The translations under genes and the position numbers were made by a program. A DNA stretch of 64,000 nt, taken from contig NZ_JACJON010000058.1 in the NCBI RefSeq assembly GCF_014695585.1, positions 62,001 through 126,000 of the forward strand, written 5' to 3'. A model generated the notes under the pieces. The model worked only from the letters and a program-made list of their open reading frames with translations. It was not told the origin of the DNA and made no database searches. This DNA comes from Microcoleus sp. FACHB-831 (GTDB lineage Bacteria > Cyanobacteriota > Cyanobacteriia > Cyanobacteriales > FACHB-T130). Of the stretch, positions 43,501-53,200 are shown piece after piece; the first letter of the stretch is position 1, and each line of letters begins with the position of its first letter.

Positions 43501-46115
43501 GTTGCGCCTGTGATGCTAACTGGACAATGGAGTTTATCAGTGATGCGATCGCAGGAATTTCTGACTACCCGGCTAGTGACTTTATTAACAATCAAGTACG
43601 CACCTTTGCCAGCATTATCTATCCCGAAGACGTGGCGATGGTGGAGAAAACTATTTTAGAAGGGGTGTCAGCAAAACAGCCTTACATTATCGAGTATCGG
43701 GTTATTCGAGCTGATGAAACTGTCAGATGGGTTTATGAAAAAGGTCAGGGTATCCTTAATAAGGAAGGAGAATTAATTCGCCTTGATGGGGCGATTTTTG
43801 ATATCACTGAGCGCAAAGCTGCTGAGGCAGAATTACGCGATTTAGGATCTGCCCTGGAAAATGCCGTTGAAGGGATCTCGCGCCTAGACACCCAAGGGCG
43901 CTACCTGGCTGTCAACCGAGCCTACGCCAGCGCTGCTGGATACCAACCAGAAGAAATGATTGGTATGGAATGGCCCTTAACTGTACATCCTGAAGATGTA
44001 GAAAAGATGATAGCTGCCTATGAACAAATGCTCAAAGATGGCAAGGTAGAAGCTGAAGCCAGGGGTGTGCGTAAAGACGGCTCTATTTTTTATAAGCAAT
44101 TAGTGATGATCTGTGCTTACGATTCGCAACGGCGTTTTATCGGACATCACTGCTTTATGAAGGACATCACTGAACGCAAAGCCGCTGAGGAAGCCTTGCG
44201 CCAAAGCGAAGTGTTACGCGAAAGCGAGGCGAAAACTCGCGCCCTTCTAGACGCTATTCCAGATGCGATGTATCGCATGAACAAAGAGGGCATTTTTCTA
44301 GATTTCAAAGCCGCTAAGAACGATCCTATGGAGATGAGTGCTGATGCTGTTGTTGGCAAAAATATTTATGATGTTTTGCCCATGAGTGTAGCTCAAGCTG
44401 CTTTACACTATAGCGCGATCGCTCTTTCCACCAACAAAGCACAAGTGTTTGAATATCAAATGCCCAAAGGCAAAAAGATTGAGACTTATGAGGCTAGAGT
44501 TGTAGTCAATGGACCGGATGAAGTGCTGGCAATTGTGCGCGATATTACTGAGCGCAAGGAGGTAGAGCGATTGAAAAACGAATTTGTCTCAATTGTTAGC
44601 CATGAATTGAGAACGCCGCTGACTTCAGTTCGCGGTTCTTTGAGTTTAATTAGTGGCGGCGTGGCGGGTGAAATTCCCCCACAGGCAAAAGCCTTGGTAG
44701 ACATTGCTTATAAAAATAGCGAACGTCTGATCCTGCTGATTAATGACATTTTGGATATCGAAAAGATTGAATCCGGTAAAATGGATTTCCATCTCACGCC
44801 GCTGGATCTGATGCCATTAGTGCAGCAGGCAATAGACGTGAATCGTGGCTATAGCGAACAGTTTGGCGTGCAGTTGGTGTTGGAGCCGCAACTAACGGAT
44901 GCTATGGTGAATGTAGATCGCGATCGCTTGATGCAGGTGATCACTAACCTGCTCTCCAACGCCGCCAAATTCTCTCCCCGCAATGGCCAAGTCAAAGTCT
45001 GTGTCTCCCGCTTAAACCCAGAAGATAGAAGTCCAGACTTATTGGCAACTGATAATATTTATCCTACCTATTGCCTCCTGCCTTCTTCCTCCTTCATTCG
45101 CGTTGCCATCACCGACCAAGGTACGGGCATCCCCGAAGAATTTCGTTCCCGGATCTTTAAGAAGTTTGCCCAAGCTGATTCCTCAGATACCCGTCAAAAG
45201 GGCGGAACTGGCTTGGGTTTGAGCATTTGCAAAGCGATTGTCGAAAAACTCGGCGGACAAATTGGCTTTACCACCACTACCAATGTCGGCAGCACCTTCT
45301 ATTTTGACTTACCAGAATGGCAGGATGCACTTGTGCCAATTGTATCCAGCTCAAACTCATCTGACAGCCTCCGCATCTTAGTGTGTGAAGACGACCCTGA
45401 TATTGCCCAATTGCTCTGGCTAATGCTAAAGCAAGAGGGTTTGAGCGCAGATATCGCTTATAGTGCAGCACAAGCCAAGCAGCTACTGGGCCAAAACCGC
45501 TATGCAGCAATGACAGTGGATCTGGCATTACCCGGTCAAGACGGTATTTCATTGATCCGCGAGTTGCGGGAGGCGCAAAACACCCACAGCCTGCCAATTG
45601 TTGTGGTTTCTGCCAAGGCGCAGCAAGGGCGGCAGGAATTCAACGGCGGCTTGGCGGTGATAGACTGGCTGGATAAACCAATCGATCAACAGCGATTGAT
45701 GGCAGCAGTCCGGCAAGCAGTGCGACAACAAACTGGCACCCAGCTACAAATTTTGTATGTAGAGGACGATCCGGATTTAACCCAAGTCGTCTCAAAAATT
45801 TTGCAGACCCTAGCCGAAATTGACTCAGCTAAGAATCTTCAGGAGGCAAAATACAAGCTACGGACAAATACTTACGACCTGGTTATTCTAGACCTAAGTT
45901 TACCTGATGGTTCTGGTCTGGAGTTGCTACCTTACCTAAACAATCAGGCTCGCGTCCCGATTCCAGCAGTGGTTTTCTCTGCCAATACAGTTGGTATTGA
46001 AGCCGCGAATCATGTGGCTGCGGCACTCGTAAAATCCCGCACCTCAAATCAGCAACTGCTGGATACCATCAAATCCTTAATTGGGCGCAGTGACTCGATA
46101 AATACCCTTAAATAA
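40506..46115 (+). CDS. LOV/PAS/GAF hybrid sensor histidine kinase with two receiver domains
   Basis: A 1869-residue soluble kinase. Order: PAS (~10-115), PAS (~127-245), LOV (~255-366), GAF (~385-590), PAS (~605-720), PAS (~728-845), PAS (~850-965), PAS (~975-1110), PAS (~1112-1232), PAS (~1240-1350), HisKA (H1366 in SIVSHELRTPL), HATPase (~1475-1600), REC1 (from ~1623; Asp1672 in MTVDLALPG) and REC2 (from ~1748; Asp1796 in VILDLSLPD). The LOV domain has the photoactive GINCRFLQ with Cys299, plus Asn331 (NYRKDG), Asn341 (FWNEL) and Gln362 (IGIQTDIT), the flavin contacts. Blue light should form a cysteinyl-FMN adduct. The GAF resembles cyanobacteriochrome GAFs but has Ala instead of the bilin Cys before the His (LEQAHVQLLERF), so no bilin is expected. 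Both REC domains have intact Asp. Confidence 0.93.
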   Translation: MNHIDNQELLQKFIQRSPAAIAMFDHEMRYLLCSDRWRTDFRLSGDISQRSLYETFREVPESWNDQLLTIEKGDEEFIRRLDGTGDWVKWEAQPWTTSADEIGGIIIFTEILSSRKWAKSALRQREQNFQLLVEGVKDYAIIKLDTNGHVVSWNAGAERIKGYQLEEIVGQHFSYFYPPEEIELGKPEQNLELAAKLGRCENEGWRVRKDGTRFWANVVITALHDREGNLRGFSKVTQDITERKQQEESLRLLERAIASSSNGIAISDTIQPDNPIIYVNPRFEQMTGYAAAEVIGINCRFLQGTDTNQLASAQLRMAIAEGRECSAVLRNYRKDGTLFWNELRISPVRNPQGKLTNFIGIQTDITYRVEAEAALRQLLQRELLLGAMQERIRQSLKLEDVLNTTVAEVRQALHADRAAIYRFEPDGSGTVVVESLGIGVSSTLGINIQENYQLCDRTSLSNFSDPLATPYLTGEIQAIEDIYIAGLEQAHVQLLERFQVRANLVVPIFQESVATLSRDSRWHQGRWENGSTSNLATVKPSNSKLWGLLIVHHCHGTRQWQNWEVQFLKQLSVQLAIAIQQANLFEQLQAELARTQSAETALRVSEERLQAILDNSTAMIYVKDREGRFILVNRLFQTLFHLDREQIVGKTNHEIFPKEVADAFHTTDQQVIASGTPIELEEVAPVEGVLHSYLSVKFPLQDATGVPYAVCGISTDITERQQAQESLRRTNSLLKAQQEAALDGILVIDENRKVASYNRRFKELWQIPDEVMKSGDDRQLLGYVLSTLVQPQEFIAKVEYLYAHPTESSRDEISLNDERIFDRYSSAVLSPEGDDYGRIWYFRDITRRKQAEEDLHKSNQQINKILESINDAFLSLDREWRFTYINSRAEQLLLRTKDELIGKNIWDEFPEAVNSNFYSQYHKAATEQVTVEFEEFYSPLNTWYQVRTYPYADGLSVYFHDINERKQAETVQIQLNASIQEREERFRTLVANIPGAVYRCACDANWTMEFISDAIAGISDYPASDFINNQVRTFASIIYPEDVAMVEKTILEGVSAKQPYIIEYRVIRADETVRWVYEKGQGILNKEGELIRLDGAIFDITERKAAEAELRDLGSALENAVEGISRLDTQGRYLAVNRAYASAAGYQPEEMIGMEWPLTVHPEDVEKMIAAYEQMLKDGKVEAEARGVRKDGSIFYKQLVMICAYDSQRRFIGHHCFMKDITERKAAEEALRQSEVLRESEAKTRALLDAIPDAMYRMNKEGIFLDFKAAKNDPMEMSADAVVGKNIYDVLPMSVAQAALHYSAIALSTNKAQVFEYQMPKGKKIETYEARVVVNGPDEVLAIVRDITERKEVERLKNEFVSIVSHELRTPLTSVRGSLSLISGGVAGEIPPQAKALVDIAYKNSERLILLINDILDIEKIESGKMDFHLTPLDLMPLVQQAIDVNRGYSEQFGVQLVLEPQLTDAMVNVDRDRLMQVITNLLSNAAKFSPRNGQVKVCVSRLNPEDRSPDLLATDNIYPTYCLLPSSSFIRVAITDQGTGIPEEFRSRIFKKFAQADSSDTRQKGGTGLGLSICKAIVEKLGGQIGFTTTTNVGSTFYFDLPEWQDALVPIVSSSNSSDSLRILVCEDDPDIAQLLWLMLKQEGLSADIAYSAAQAKQLLGQNRYAAMTVDLALPGQDGISLIRELREAQNTHSLPIVVVSAKAQQGRQEFNGGLAVIDWLDKPIDQQRLMAAVRQAVRQQTGTQLQILYVEDDPDLTQVVSKILQTLAEIDSAKNLQEAKYKLRTNTYDLVILDLSLPDGSGLELLPYLNNQARVPIPAVVFSANTVGIEAANHVAAALVKSRTSNQQLLDTIKSLIGRSDSINTLK

Positions 46116-46156
46116 CCGTAGCCAGTTACGCTGACAAAATGCCAGATTAGAAATGC

Positions 46157-46195
46157 AAATTAAAAATGGCTAAGAAACTCTTAAATTTTTAATTT
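46157..46195. repeat. AT-rich inverted repeat
   Basis: AAATTAAAAAT (46157-46167) pairs with ATTTTTAATTT (46185-46195) across a 17-nt loop. It lies between the LOV kinase and the response regulator gene and could be a weak terminator or simply a low-complexity spacer. Confidence 0.4.
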
Positions 46196-46243
46196 GTTTT
46201 CTTCAGCACACTCTTTTTTGGAAGTACAACTTAGAGAAACGCT

Positions 46244-46636
46244 TTGTCTACCCCACCTCTAAACCGGATTTTGTTTGTGGAAGATGACCCAGATATCCAA
46301 ACTGTTGCCAGCTTGGGTTTGCAGGCTGTCGGCGGTTTTACTGTGCAAATATGTAGTTCTGGCAGTGAAGCAATTCAAGCCGCGCCAACTTTTGCCCCAG
46401 ATTTGATTCTGCTTGATGTGATGATGCCGGGTATGGACGGTATTAGTACGCTAAAGGCTCTACGCGAACTAAGAGAAACTTTAACTACTCCTGTGATTTT
46501 TTTGACTGCCAAAGTCCAAACTCACGAAGTAGCTTCCTATAAACAACTCGGCGTTTTGGATGTAATTGCAAAGCCGTTTGACCCGATGACTCTTTCTGCA
46601 ACTCTTAATCGCTTGTGGTCTCAGTACCATGTTTAA
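46244..46636 (+). CDS. Single-domain response regulator
   Basis: A stand-alone receiver of 130 residues starting at TTG: ILFVEDDPDIQTVASLGLQ with the acidic pocket, phospho-Asp in LILLDVMMPGMDGI (Asp~65) and the Thr/Lys switch residues in FLTAK and IAKPFDPM. There is no output domain. It follows the LOV kinase by ~130 bp and overlaps the next gene by 8 bp, so it probably shuttles phosphate between the hybrid kinase and the downstream HPT-containing cyclase. TTG is unusual but no better in-frame start exists before upstream stops. The 3' end overlaps the ATG of the cyclase gene. Confidence 0.88.
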   Translation: MSTPPLNRILFVEDDPDIQTVASLGLQAVGGFTVQICSSGSEAIQAAPTFAPDLILLDVMMPGMDGISTLKALRELRETLTTPVIFLTAKVQTHEVASYKQLGVLDVIAKPFDPMTLSATLNRLWSQYHV

Positions 46637-48401
46637 TTCTGTGAAAAATCCACAAGAACAACTAAACGCCTTACGTATTGCTTACACGCAGCAACTACCA
46701 AGTCGAGTTGAGCAGATTGAAGCTATGTGGAATCAGCTGCTTGCAAGTTTGGAAAAGAGTATCGCAGTGGAGGAGGGGGAGAGTGGGAGAGTGGGAAAAG
46801 ATAATACTAAATTCCTCTTCTCACCTCATCACCCCATCACCGCCTCACCGCCTCTGCCCCTCTCCGAAGCTTCCTCACTTTTGGTAACGCTGCACAACTT
46901 AACACACCGTCTGGCTGGATCGGGCGCTACATTTGGCTTTCTAACGTTAGGCAATGCCGCCCGAACATTGGAACTTGTTTTCAAAGCGATGCTGGAATGT
47001 GGGGATTTGCCAACTTCGGAACAGCAAGCACAAATTTTGGTGCTGCTAGGGGTATTGAAACACGCGGCGAGTGAAATTTGTTTACTGTCCACTCAAGAAT
47101 TGTCGGTAAACCTGCCGCTGACACTTCCTCCCCTACCGGAGTCAGACAATCGGCTGATTTTTCTGGTTGAAGACGATCCGCTTTTGTCACAGGATTTAGT
47201 GTTGCAAATTGGTTGTTTTGGTTATGATGTTCGCGCCTTTAACGAGTTTGTTGAACTTCAGGACGCGATCGCTCAAACACCTCCAGCAGCAGTCATCATG
47301 GATGTGGTGTTCCCTGAAGACAATTTGGCAGGCCCGAAAACTATCACCCAAATCCAGAAAGGGCGCGAACAACCTTTGCCAGTTGTATTTATCTCTTGCA
47401 GAAACGATCTGACGGCGCGTTTGCAGGCGGTGAGGGCAGGTGGGAAGGCATATTTCCCTAAGCCAATTAATATCGGCGAGTTGATTGATGCTTTGGATTC
47501 GCTGACGGCACCGCAAACCCCAGAACCGTATCGAATTTTAATTGTTGACGATGATGCGTCTTTGGCTACTTTCTATAGCTTAACTTTAGAGCAGGCGGGG
47601 ATGATGACGGTAGCGATCGCTGATCCTTTGCAGGTGATGCAGCCTTTGATTGAGTTTAGACCGGATTTGATTTTGATGGATATGTATATGCCGGGTTGCG
47701 ATGGCTTGGAATTGGCATCGGTGATCCGTCAGCAACCTGCTTATATGGGGATTCCGATTGTGTTTCTCTCGGTAGAGACTGATTTTAATAAGCAGCTGAC
47801 GGCGATTCAGCTAGGCGGGGACGATTTTTTGACTAAGCCGATTTTGCCACACCATCTGGTGGCGTCGGTGATGCCGCGAGTGCAGCGATCGCGTCTTTTA
47901 CGTTCTGTGATGGTGCGCGATAGTTTGACGGGGCTACTTAATCATACGACTATCAAAGAGCAATTAAGTATTGAAGTGCAACGGGCTAGCCGGGAAAATA
48001 CCACAGTCGCCTTTGCCATGATTGATATTGATGATTTTAAGTCAGTTAATGATACCTATGGGCATTTGACAGGCGATCGCGTTTTGAAAAGTCTCTCCCG
48101 TCTATTGCAGCAGCGTTTGCGTAAAACTGACATTACTGGTCGTTACGGCGGTGAAGAATTTGCTATCATCTTGCCGCATACAGATGGTCTAACAGCAGTC
48201 AAGGTGCTCAATCGCATCCGGGAAGGCTTTGCCAAAGTTCGGCAACAGTCTGAAGGTGCTGAATTTTCCGTCACTTTTAGCTGTGGTGTTGCTGTTTTTC
48301 CCAGCGTGGTTGATGCGACGCAACTCAATGAAGCCGCAGACAAAGCACTCTACGAAGCCAAACGACACGGACGAAATAAAGTTGTTATTGCTAATTCCTA
48401 A
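46629..48401 (+). CDS. HPT-REC-REC-GGDEF diguanylate cyclase
   Basis: A 590-residue protein made of an HPT domain (~10-150; phospho-His H93 in LTHRLAGSG), REC (~164-285; Asp215 in VIMDVVFPE), REC (~290-405; Asp341 in LILMDMYMPG) and GGDEF (~420-590). The active-site motif is GGEEF at 497-501 in GRYGGEEF, and five residues upstream is the product-inhibition I-site RKTD (488-491). It should make c-di-GMP and be feedback-inhibited. A low-complexity linker (encoded at 46771-46867) sits inside the HPT region, between helices. The ATG overlaps the previous stop by 8 bp. Ordering after a hybrid kinase and a receiver suits a phosphorelay that ends in cyclase control. Confidence 0.92.
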   Translation: MFNSVKNPQEQLNALRIAYTQQLPSRVEQIEAMWNQLLASLEKSIAVEEGESGRVGKDNTKFLFSPHHPITASPPLPLSEASSLLVTLHNLTHRLAGSGATFGFLTLGNAARTLELVFKAMLECGDLPTSEQQAQILVLLGVLKHAASEICLLSTQELSVNLPLTLPPLPESDNRLIFLVEDDPLLSQDLVLQIGCFGYDVRAFNEFVELQDAIAQTPPAAVIMDVVFPEDNLAGPKTITQIQKGREQPLPVVFISCRNDLTARLQAVRAGGKAYFPKPINIGELIDALDSLTAPQTPEPYRILIVDDDASLATFYSLTLEQAGMMTVAIADPLQVMQPLIEFRPDLILMDMYMPGCDGLELASVIRQQPAYMGIPIVFLSVETDFNKQLTAIQLGGDDFLTKPILPHHLVASVMPRVQRSRLLRSVMVRDSLTGLLNHTTIKEQLSIEVQRASRENTTVAFAMIDIDDFKSVNDTYGHLTGDRVLKSLSRLLQQRLRKTDITGRYGGEEFAIILPHTDGLTAVKVLNRIREGFAKVRQQSEGAEFSVTFSCGVAVFPSVVDATQLNEAADKALYEAKRHGRNKVVIANS

Positions 48402-48422
48402 TAGCTAATTGCTATTAGGAAT
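48394..48422. terminator. Bidirectional terminator between opposed c-di-GMP genes
   Basis: ATTCCTAATAGC (48394-48405) pairs perfectly with GCTATTAGGAAT (48411-48422) across a TAATT loop. The left arm overlaps the TAA stop of the cyclase gene (48399-48401), and the right arm ends 5 bp from the stop of the convergent phosphodiesterase gene. One hairpin therefore serves both arms. Confidence 0.75.
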
Positions 48423-48426
48423 CTCC

Positions 48427-50169
48427 TTAAATTAAAATAGGAATCGGCAGTCTCTTACCTTTCCACAGTAGTTTTTCCAATTCTTCCGGTGGTACAGGGC
48501 GACAAAACAAATATCCTTGGACTTCATCACAATTATGTTGGCAAAGAAAAAATACTTCTTCTGCCGCTTCTACTCCCTCAGCAATCACTTTTAAATTCAA
48601 TTTTTGTGACATTTGAATAATTGCCATAGTGATGTTTTTACATCTAGCATCAGTGTTAATATTCCGGATGAAACTCCGGTCTATTTTTAGAGTAGAAAAA
48701 GGAAATTTTTTGAGATAACTTAAAGAAGAATATCCAGTTCCGAAATCATCAATAGATATTTCAATTCCTAAAAGCTTCAACTTATTTAATGTCTTGATAG
48801 CTGCTGATTCATTTTGGGTTAATACGCTTTCAGTAATTTCTAATTCCAAAAATTGCGGAGCCAGACCTGTGTTATTTAAGATTTCGACTATACTCTCACC
48901 CAAGTTTGCTTGATTGAATTGTCTGCATGACAAATTAACTGCCACTCGTAAAGAAGAAAAACCAGCGGTTTGCCATGCTTTAGTTTGAGCGCAAGCAGTT
49001 TTTAAAACCCATTCGCCAATGGGCATAATCAAGCCTGTTTCTTCTGCCAATGGTATAAATGTTGCCGGAGAAATTAGCCCTAATTCTGGATGTTGCCAAC
49101 GTATTAACGCTTCTACCCCAACAATATTTCCGGTTTTTAATTCGACTTGCGGCTGATAGTATACCTGAAATTCTTCTCGTTCTAAGGCACGGCGCAAGCT
49201 AGATTCTAGGGCCAATTGATCGACAGAATCAGCCTGCATATCTGATGTGTAAAACTGATAAGTATTCCCCCCTTGCTTTTTAGCCCCGAATGTTGCTAGA
49301 GAAGCATTTTTAATTAAAGTGTCAATGTCACCACCATCCGACGGATAGCGCGAGATGCCAATGCTGGCGGTGATAAACACTTCGTGACCCTCCAGCATAA
49401 AAGGTTGAGAAATTGTATTTAAAATGTCGTGGATAACGCCAACATCTGATTTGGTTTTGTCATCAGTTAGAAGAATAATTGCAAATATATCGGCTTGCAA
49501 GTGAGCAACAAAGTCGCCGCTACTAACACACATTGTCAGGCGTTCGGCCACAGACTTAAATAGCAAGTCGCCTAGTGTATAGCCTAGAACGTCGTTGACG
49601 CGGCTAAATCTATCTAAACTAATAGATAGAATACTAATAGAAGATTGGCTTGGTAACTTGTCTATATGAGCAATCACTTGATAGAACTGTTCTTGTAGTG
49701 ACAAGCGATTGGGCAGGCCGGTCAAGTTATTATAATATACCAGGTGATTGACTTTTTCTTCTGTATGTTGTAATTCAGTTGAGTAATGTTCAAACATTAC
49801 TGTTTGTTTTTTGAATCTAGCAGCGATCGCGCCCAATAATTCATCTCTGGTAAACGGTTTTGTAAGATAATCATCAGCCCCCAGTTCCATACCCTGACGT
49901 AGATCGGATTTGGTAGATTTGGCAGTTAGAAAAATAAAAGGAATCATAGCCGTGGCTGGATTTTGACGCAGTTCTCTCAATACACCGTATCCATCCAGTT
50001 CCGGCATTGTGACATCACAAATAATTAAGTCCGGTTGGTTTTTTATTGCCAATTTTACCCCGACTTTACCATTTTCTGCGCCTATCACATCGAAATTCTC
50101 AGCTATTAGAAGGGCGCTCATTCCAGCTAAAACTGGTTCTTCATCTTCAATAACTAAAATCTTGTTCAT
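48427..50169 (-). CDS. REC-GGDEF(degenerate)-EAL c-di-GMP phosphodiesterase
   Basis: A 580-residue response regulator. Receiver at ~1-120 (Asp52 in LIICDVTMPELDG, Lys in YLTKPF), GGDEF at ~140-310, EAL at ~315-575. The GGDEF active site reads QADIF (225-229) instead of GGDEF, so cyclase activity is unlikely; such domains often bind GTP as regulators. The EAL domain is intact: EALIRWQHPE (353-355 is the EAL), DDFGTGYSSLSYL and the NLKVIAEGVE region. It should hydrolyse c-di-GMP when phosphorylated. It lies 33 bp downstream of the CBS-PAS kinase on the same strand, so that kinase is its probable activator. Convergent with the diguanylate cyclase. Confidence 0.93.
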   Translation of the reverse strand: MNKILVIEDEEPVLAGMSALLIAENFDVIGAENGKVGVKLAIKNQPDLIICDVTMPELDGYGVLRELRQNPATAMIPFIFLTAKSTKSDLRQGMELGADDYLTKPFTRDELLGAIAARFKKQTVMFEHYSTELQHTEEKVNHLVYYNNLTGLPNRLSLQEQFYQVIAHIDKLPSQSSISILSISLDRFSRVNDVLGYTLGDLLFKSVAERLTMCVSSGDFVAHLQADIFAIILLTDDKTKSDVGVIHDILNTISQPFMLEGHEVFITASIGISRYPSDGGDIDTLIKNASLATFGAKKQGGNTYQFYTSDMQADSVDQLALESSLRRALEREEFQVYYQPQVELKTGNIVGVEALIRWQHPELGLISPATFIPLAEETGLIMPIGEWVLKTACAQTKAWQTAGFSSLRVAVNLSCRQFNQANLGESIVEILNNTGLAPQFLELEITESVLTQNESAAIKTLNKLKLLGIEISIDDFGTGYSSLSYLKKFPFSTLKIDRSFIRNINTDARCKNITMAIIQMSQKLNLKVIAEGVEAAEEVFFLCQHNCDEVQGYLFCRPVPPEELEKLLWKGKRLPIPILI

Positions 50170-50202
50170 TTTTGCCGGTTTCTCCCTGACCCTGTTAAGT
50201 TT

Positions 50203-53200
50203 TTATTGATATGGCAACTTGACTACAAACTTCGTTCCTAGCCCTAATTGACTGTTTACGCTAATTTCTCCTTGGTGTAATTTAACACATTCTTTAACTA
50301 TCGCCAGCCCCAATCCAGTGCCGGGAATAGTACCTACATTAGTAGCCCGATGGAAGCTTTCAAATAAATGTTGTTGGTCTTCTATGGGAATACCGATGCC
50401 CTCATCTTGGACTTCAAAAACTAATTTTTCATTTTGAAAATAATAGGAAAAATTAATTACACCTCCTTGGGGAGAATATTTCATAGCATTTGAAAGTAAG
50501 TTTGTAAAAATTTGCCGCAAAAGTTGTTCATCTACATAAACTTGTTGAAAGCAGCTAGAGCTTTGCAACATAATAGTCTGTTGGCTACCTGCTGTAAGTT
50601 GCATTTCGCTCACTAAGTCGCGGCAGAAAACATCTATATTTAGAAACGTTGGACTAAATTGTAGTTTTCCAATTTCGGCTTTCCCGATGATTAAAACATC
50701 ATTTAGCAGATTAGTCATATTTTTGATAGCAGTTTGAATGCGGAGAAAATACTGGCGTTTTTGCTCCTCATCCCACTTATGGTGATAGTGTTCTAACAAT
50801 TCGGTATAAAGCAAAATAGTGCTTAGGGGAGTACGGAACTCATGGGAAACCATTGAGACGAAGCGAGATTTTAGTTCGTTGAGTTCTTTTTCTTTTTCCA
50901 GTGATGAACGGATTTCTGAGTCGGCTTTTTTGCGCTCAGTGATGTCGCGACTTATGCCGCGATAACCTTGCAGTACACCTTGGCATTCAAAAACAGGCGA
51001 ACCGCTGCTTTCTAAAACAATTGAGTGACCGTTTTTGTGAATTACAGTTTTTTCTAGGTTGGAGAAGGGTTGCTGTGCAGAAACATAGTAGTTGAGAACT
51101 GATTGAAATCGGTTTGCCTCATCCGGCAACATAAAATTGAAAGTAGTCTTACCAAGAATTTCCCCAACTTGATAGCCTGCAATTTCAGAGGCTTTTGGGC
51201 TGACGTAGGTAAAGACACCATTGCTATCAATTTCCCATACCCAATCGTTGGTTTGTTCGACAAGATTGCGATACTTCTCCTCACTCTCTCGTAGTGCTTG
51301 CTCGGCTTGCAGGCGTTCGGTGATGTCAGTAAAGATGGCAATTGACCCAACAACTTGACCGGAAGTATCTTTGATGGCATCTGTACGGAGGGAAATTTGG
51401 ATGATGCAGCCGCTACGCGATCGCATCTCTACTTCACCTCTCCAAGATTTGCCGCTCCTGACGGTGGCGAACACCTCTTGGTTAACTGCTTTTTGGGTGA
51501 ACAGTAGCGCTAGACCTCCAGAGGTGTCCAATTCATCCAATGCGTAGCCGAATAAGTTGCGAAAAGCTTCATTAATATAGATGGGTTCAGCATTTACACC
51601 AGATATCCCAATAGCATCGCTAGATTTTTCCACAGCGGCGCTGATGCGTAAAAGAGTCTGCTGTGCCGACTTGCGTTCGGTGATATCTTCTGCAAGCCCG
51701 GTGATGCGGCAGATTTCTCCGGCGGCGTTCCGGACGGGAAAGGCGCGATCCCAGATCCAGCGAACCGAACCATCGGGGCGCACAATTCGATATTCTTCGT
51801 TTAAAGTCCCTTGGGGATTGTTACGAATGAGAGCAAGGATGCGATCGCGATCCTCTGGATGGATTGATTCCACCCAAGATTTAGGTTCCTGATACAAACT
51901 CTCGCAGGTGCGACCCCATATTTTCTCGAATGCGGGGCTGATGTAGATAACCTGGCTGTTATCAGGGTTAGTCATCCAGAACACTTCATCAATATTTTCT
52001 GCCAGCTGGCGGAACCGTTCCTCACTCTCTCGCAGCGCCAACTCCGCAAGTGTGCGTTGTTGGTACATAGATATTGCCGTTGCTGCCGCTCGGAGAATAT
52101 CCACATCTGATGAAGCCCAGGAGCGAGCTTCATGGCAATTATCAAAGCCAATAAAGCCAAACAACTTATCATTAACAATCATAGGCAAAACTAAAATCGA
52201 AAGAATCCCCTGCGGTTCTAAAATCTGACGCTCTGACTCTGGAAATTTCGCCACTACCCCAGAAACGATTTTCCCCCGCGCCAATAGGTTAGCCCAGCGA
52301 GGAAAATAGTCATTATAAGAGAGGTTTTGCAGCAAAGGATTGTCAATTTCGGGGTTGACACCCTCGGCGCACCACTCGGCACGCTGACTCATCCGCAGAC
52401 AACCCGATTCATCTGTGTGGTTCTCGAACACGTAAATCCGGCTGGCACGCGAAACCGCCCCCAGCGTTTTCAACACCTGTTTGTAGCAGCTTTCTTTGTT
52501 GTTGGAAACCAATAACCGACGCCCAATTGCAACCAATGCTGCCCAGTGGCGTTCGCGCTTTGCCAGTGCTTTCTCAGCGGCTTTGCGTAGAGTGATATCC
52601 CGACCGACTGCCTGGAATTCGACAAACTGACCAAATTCGTTAAATATTGCCCGGTTTGTCCACTGCTGAATGCAAATCTCCTTGCTTGGCATTACTACCT
52701 GATGTTCGTAACTCAGTACTGATTTTTCTGGGGTAAGAAAAGCCATTTCCTGTGTTATCCATTCTTGCTTCTCTTCTAACATAAAGGGAGCAAAAGTTTG
52801 CCCGACTAACTCTTCGGGCTGTTTGTTGAAGAAACGACAGTAAGCGTCGTTGACGAAACTTAGGGTTCCGTCAGGCAAAAAGCGACAGATCATTTCCGTT
52901 TGATCTTCAACAACTGCACGATATCGCGCCTCACTTTCTTGCAGTGCAACTTCTGCTTGTTTACGCTCAGTAATGTCGTGGAAGTAAACGCTTAAGCCAT
53001 CTTCATAAGGATAAACTTGTAACTGATACCAGGTATTTGATGACCCATAAAATGTCTCAAAATGAATTGTAATATTTTCGGATACAGCTTTGTGATATTG
53101 CTTTATTAAGCTAGAATTAGCTACCTCTGGCAACTCGTCCCAGATACATTTGCCAATTAATTCGTCTCTGGTTTTTAATAAGTACTGCTCGGCTTTTGAG

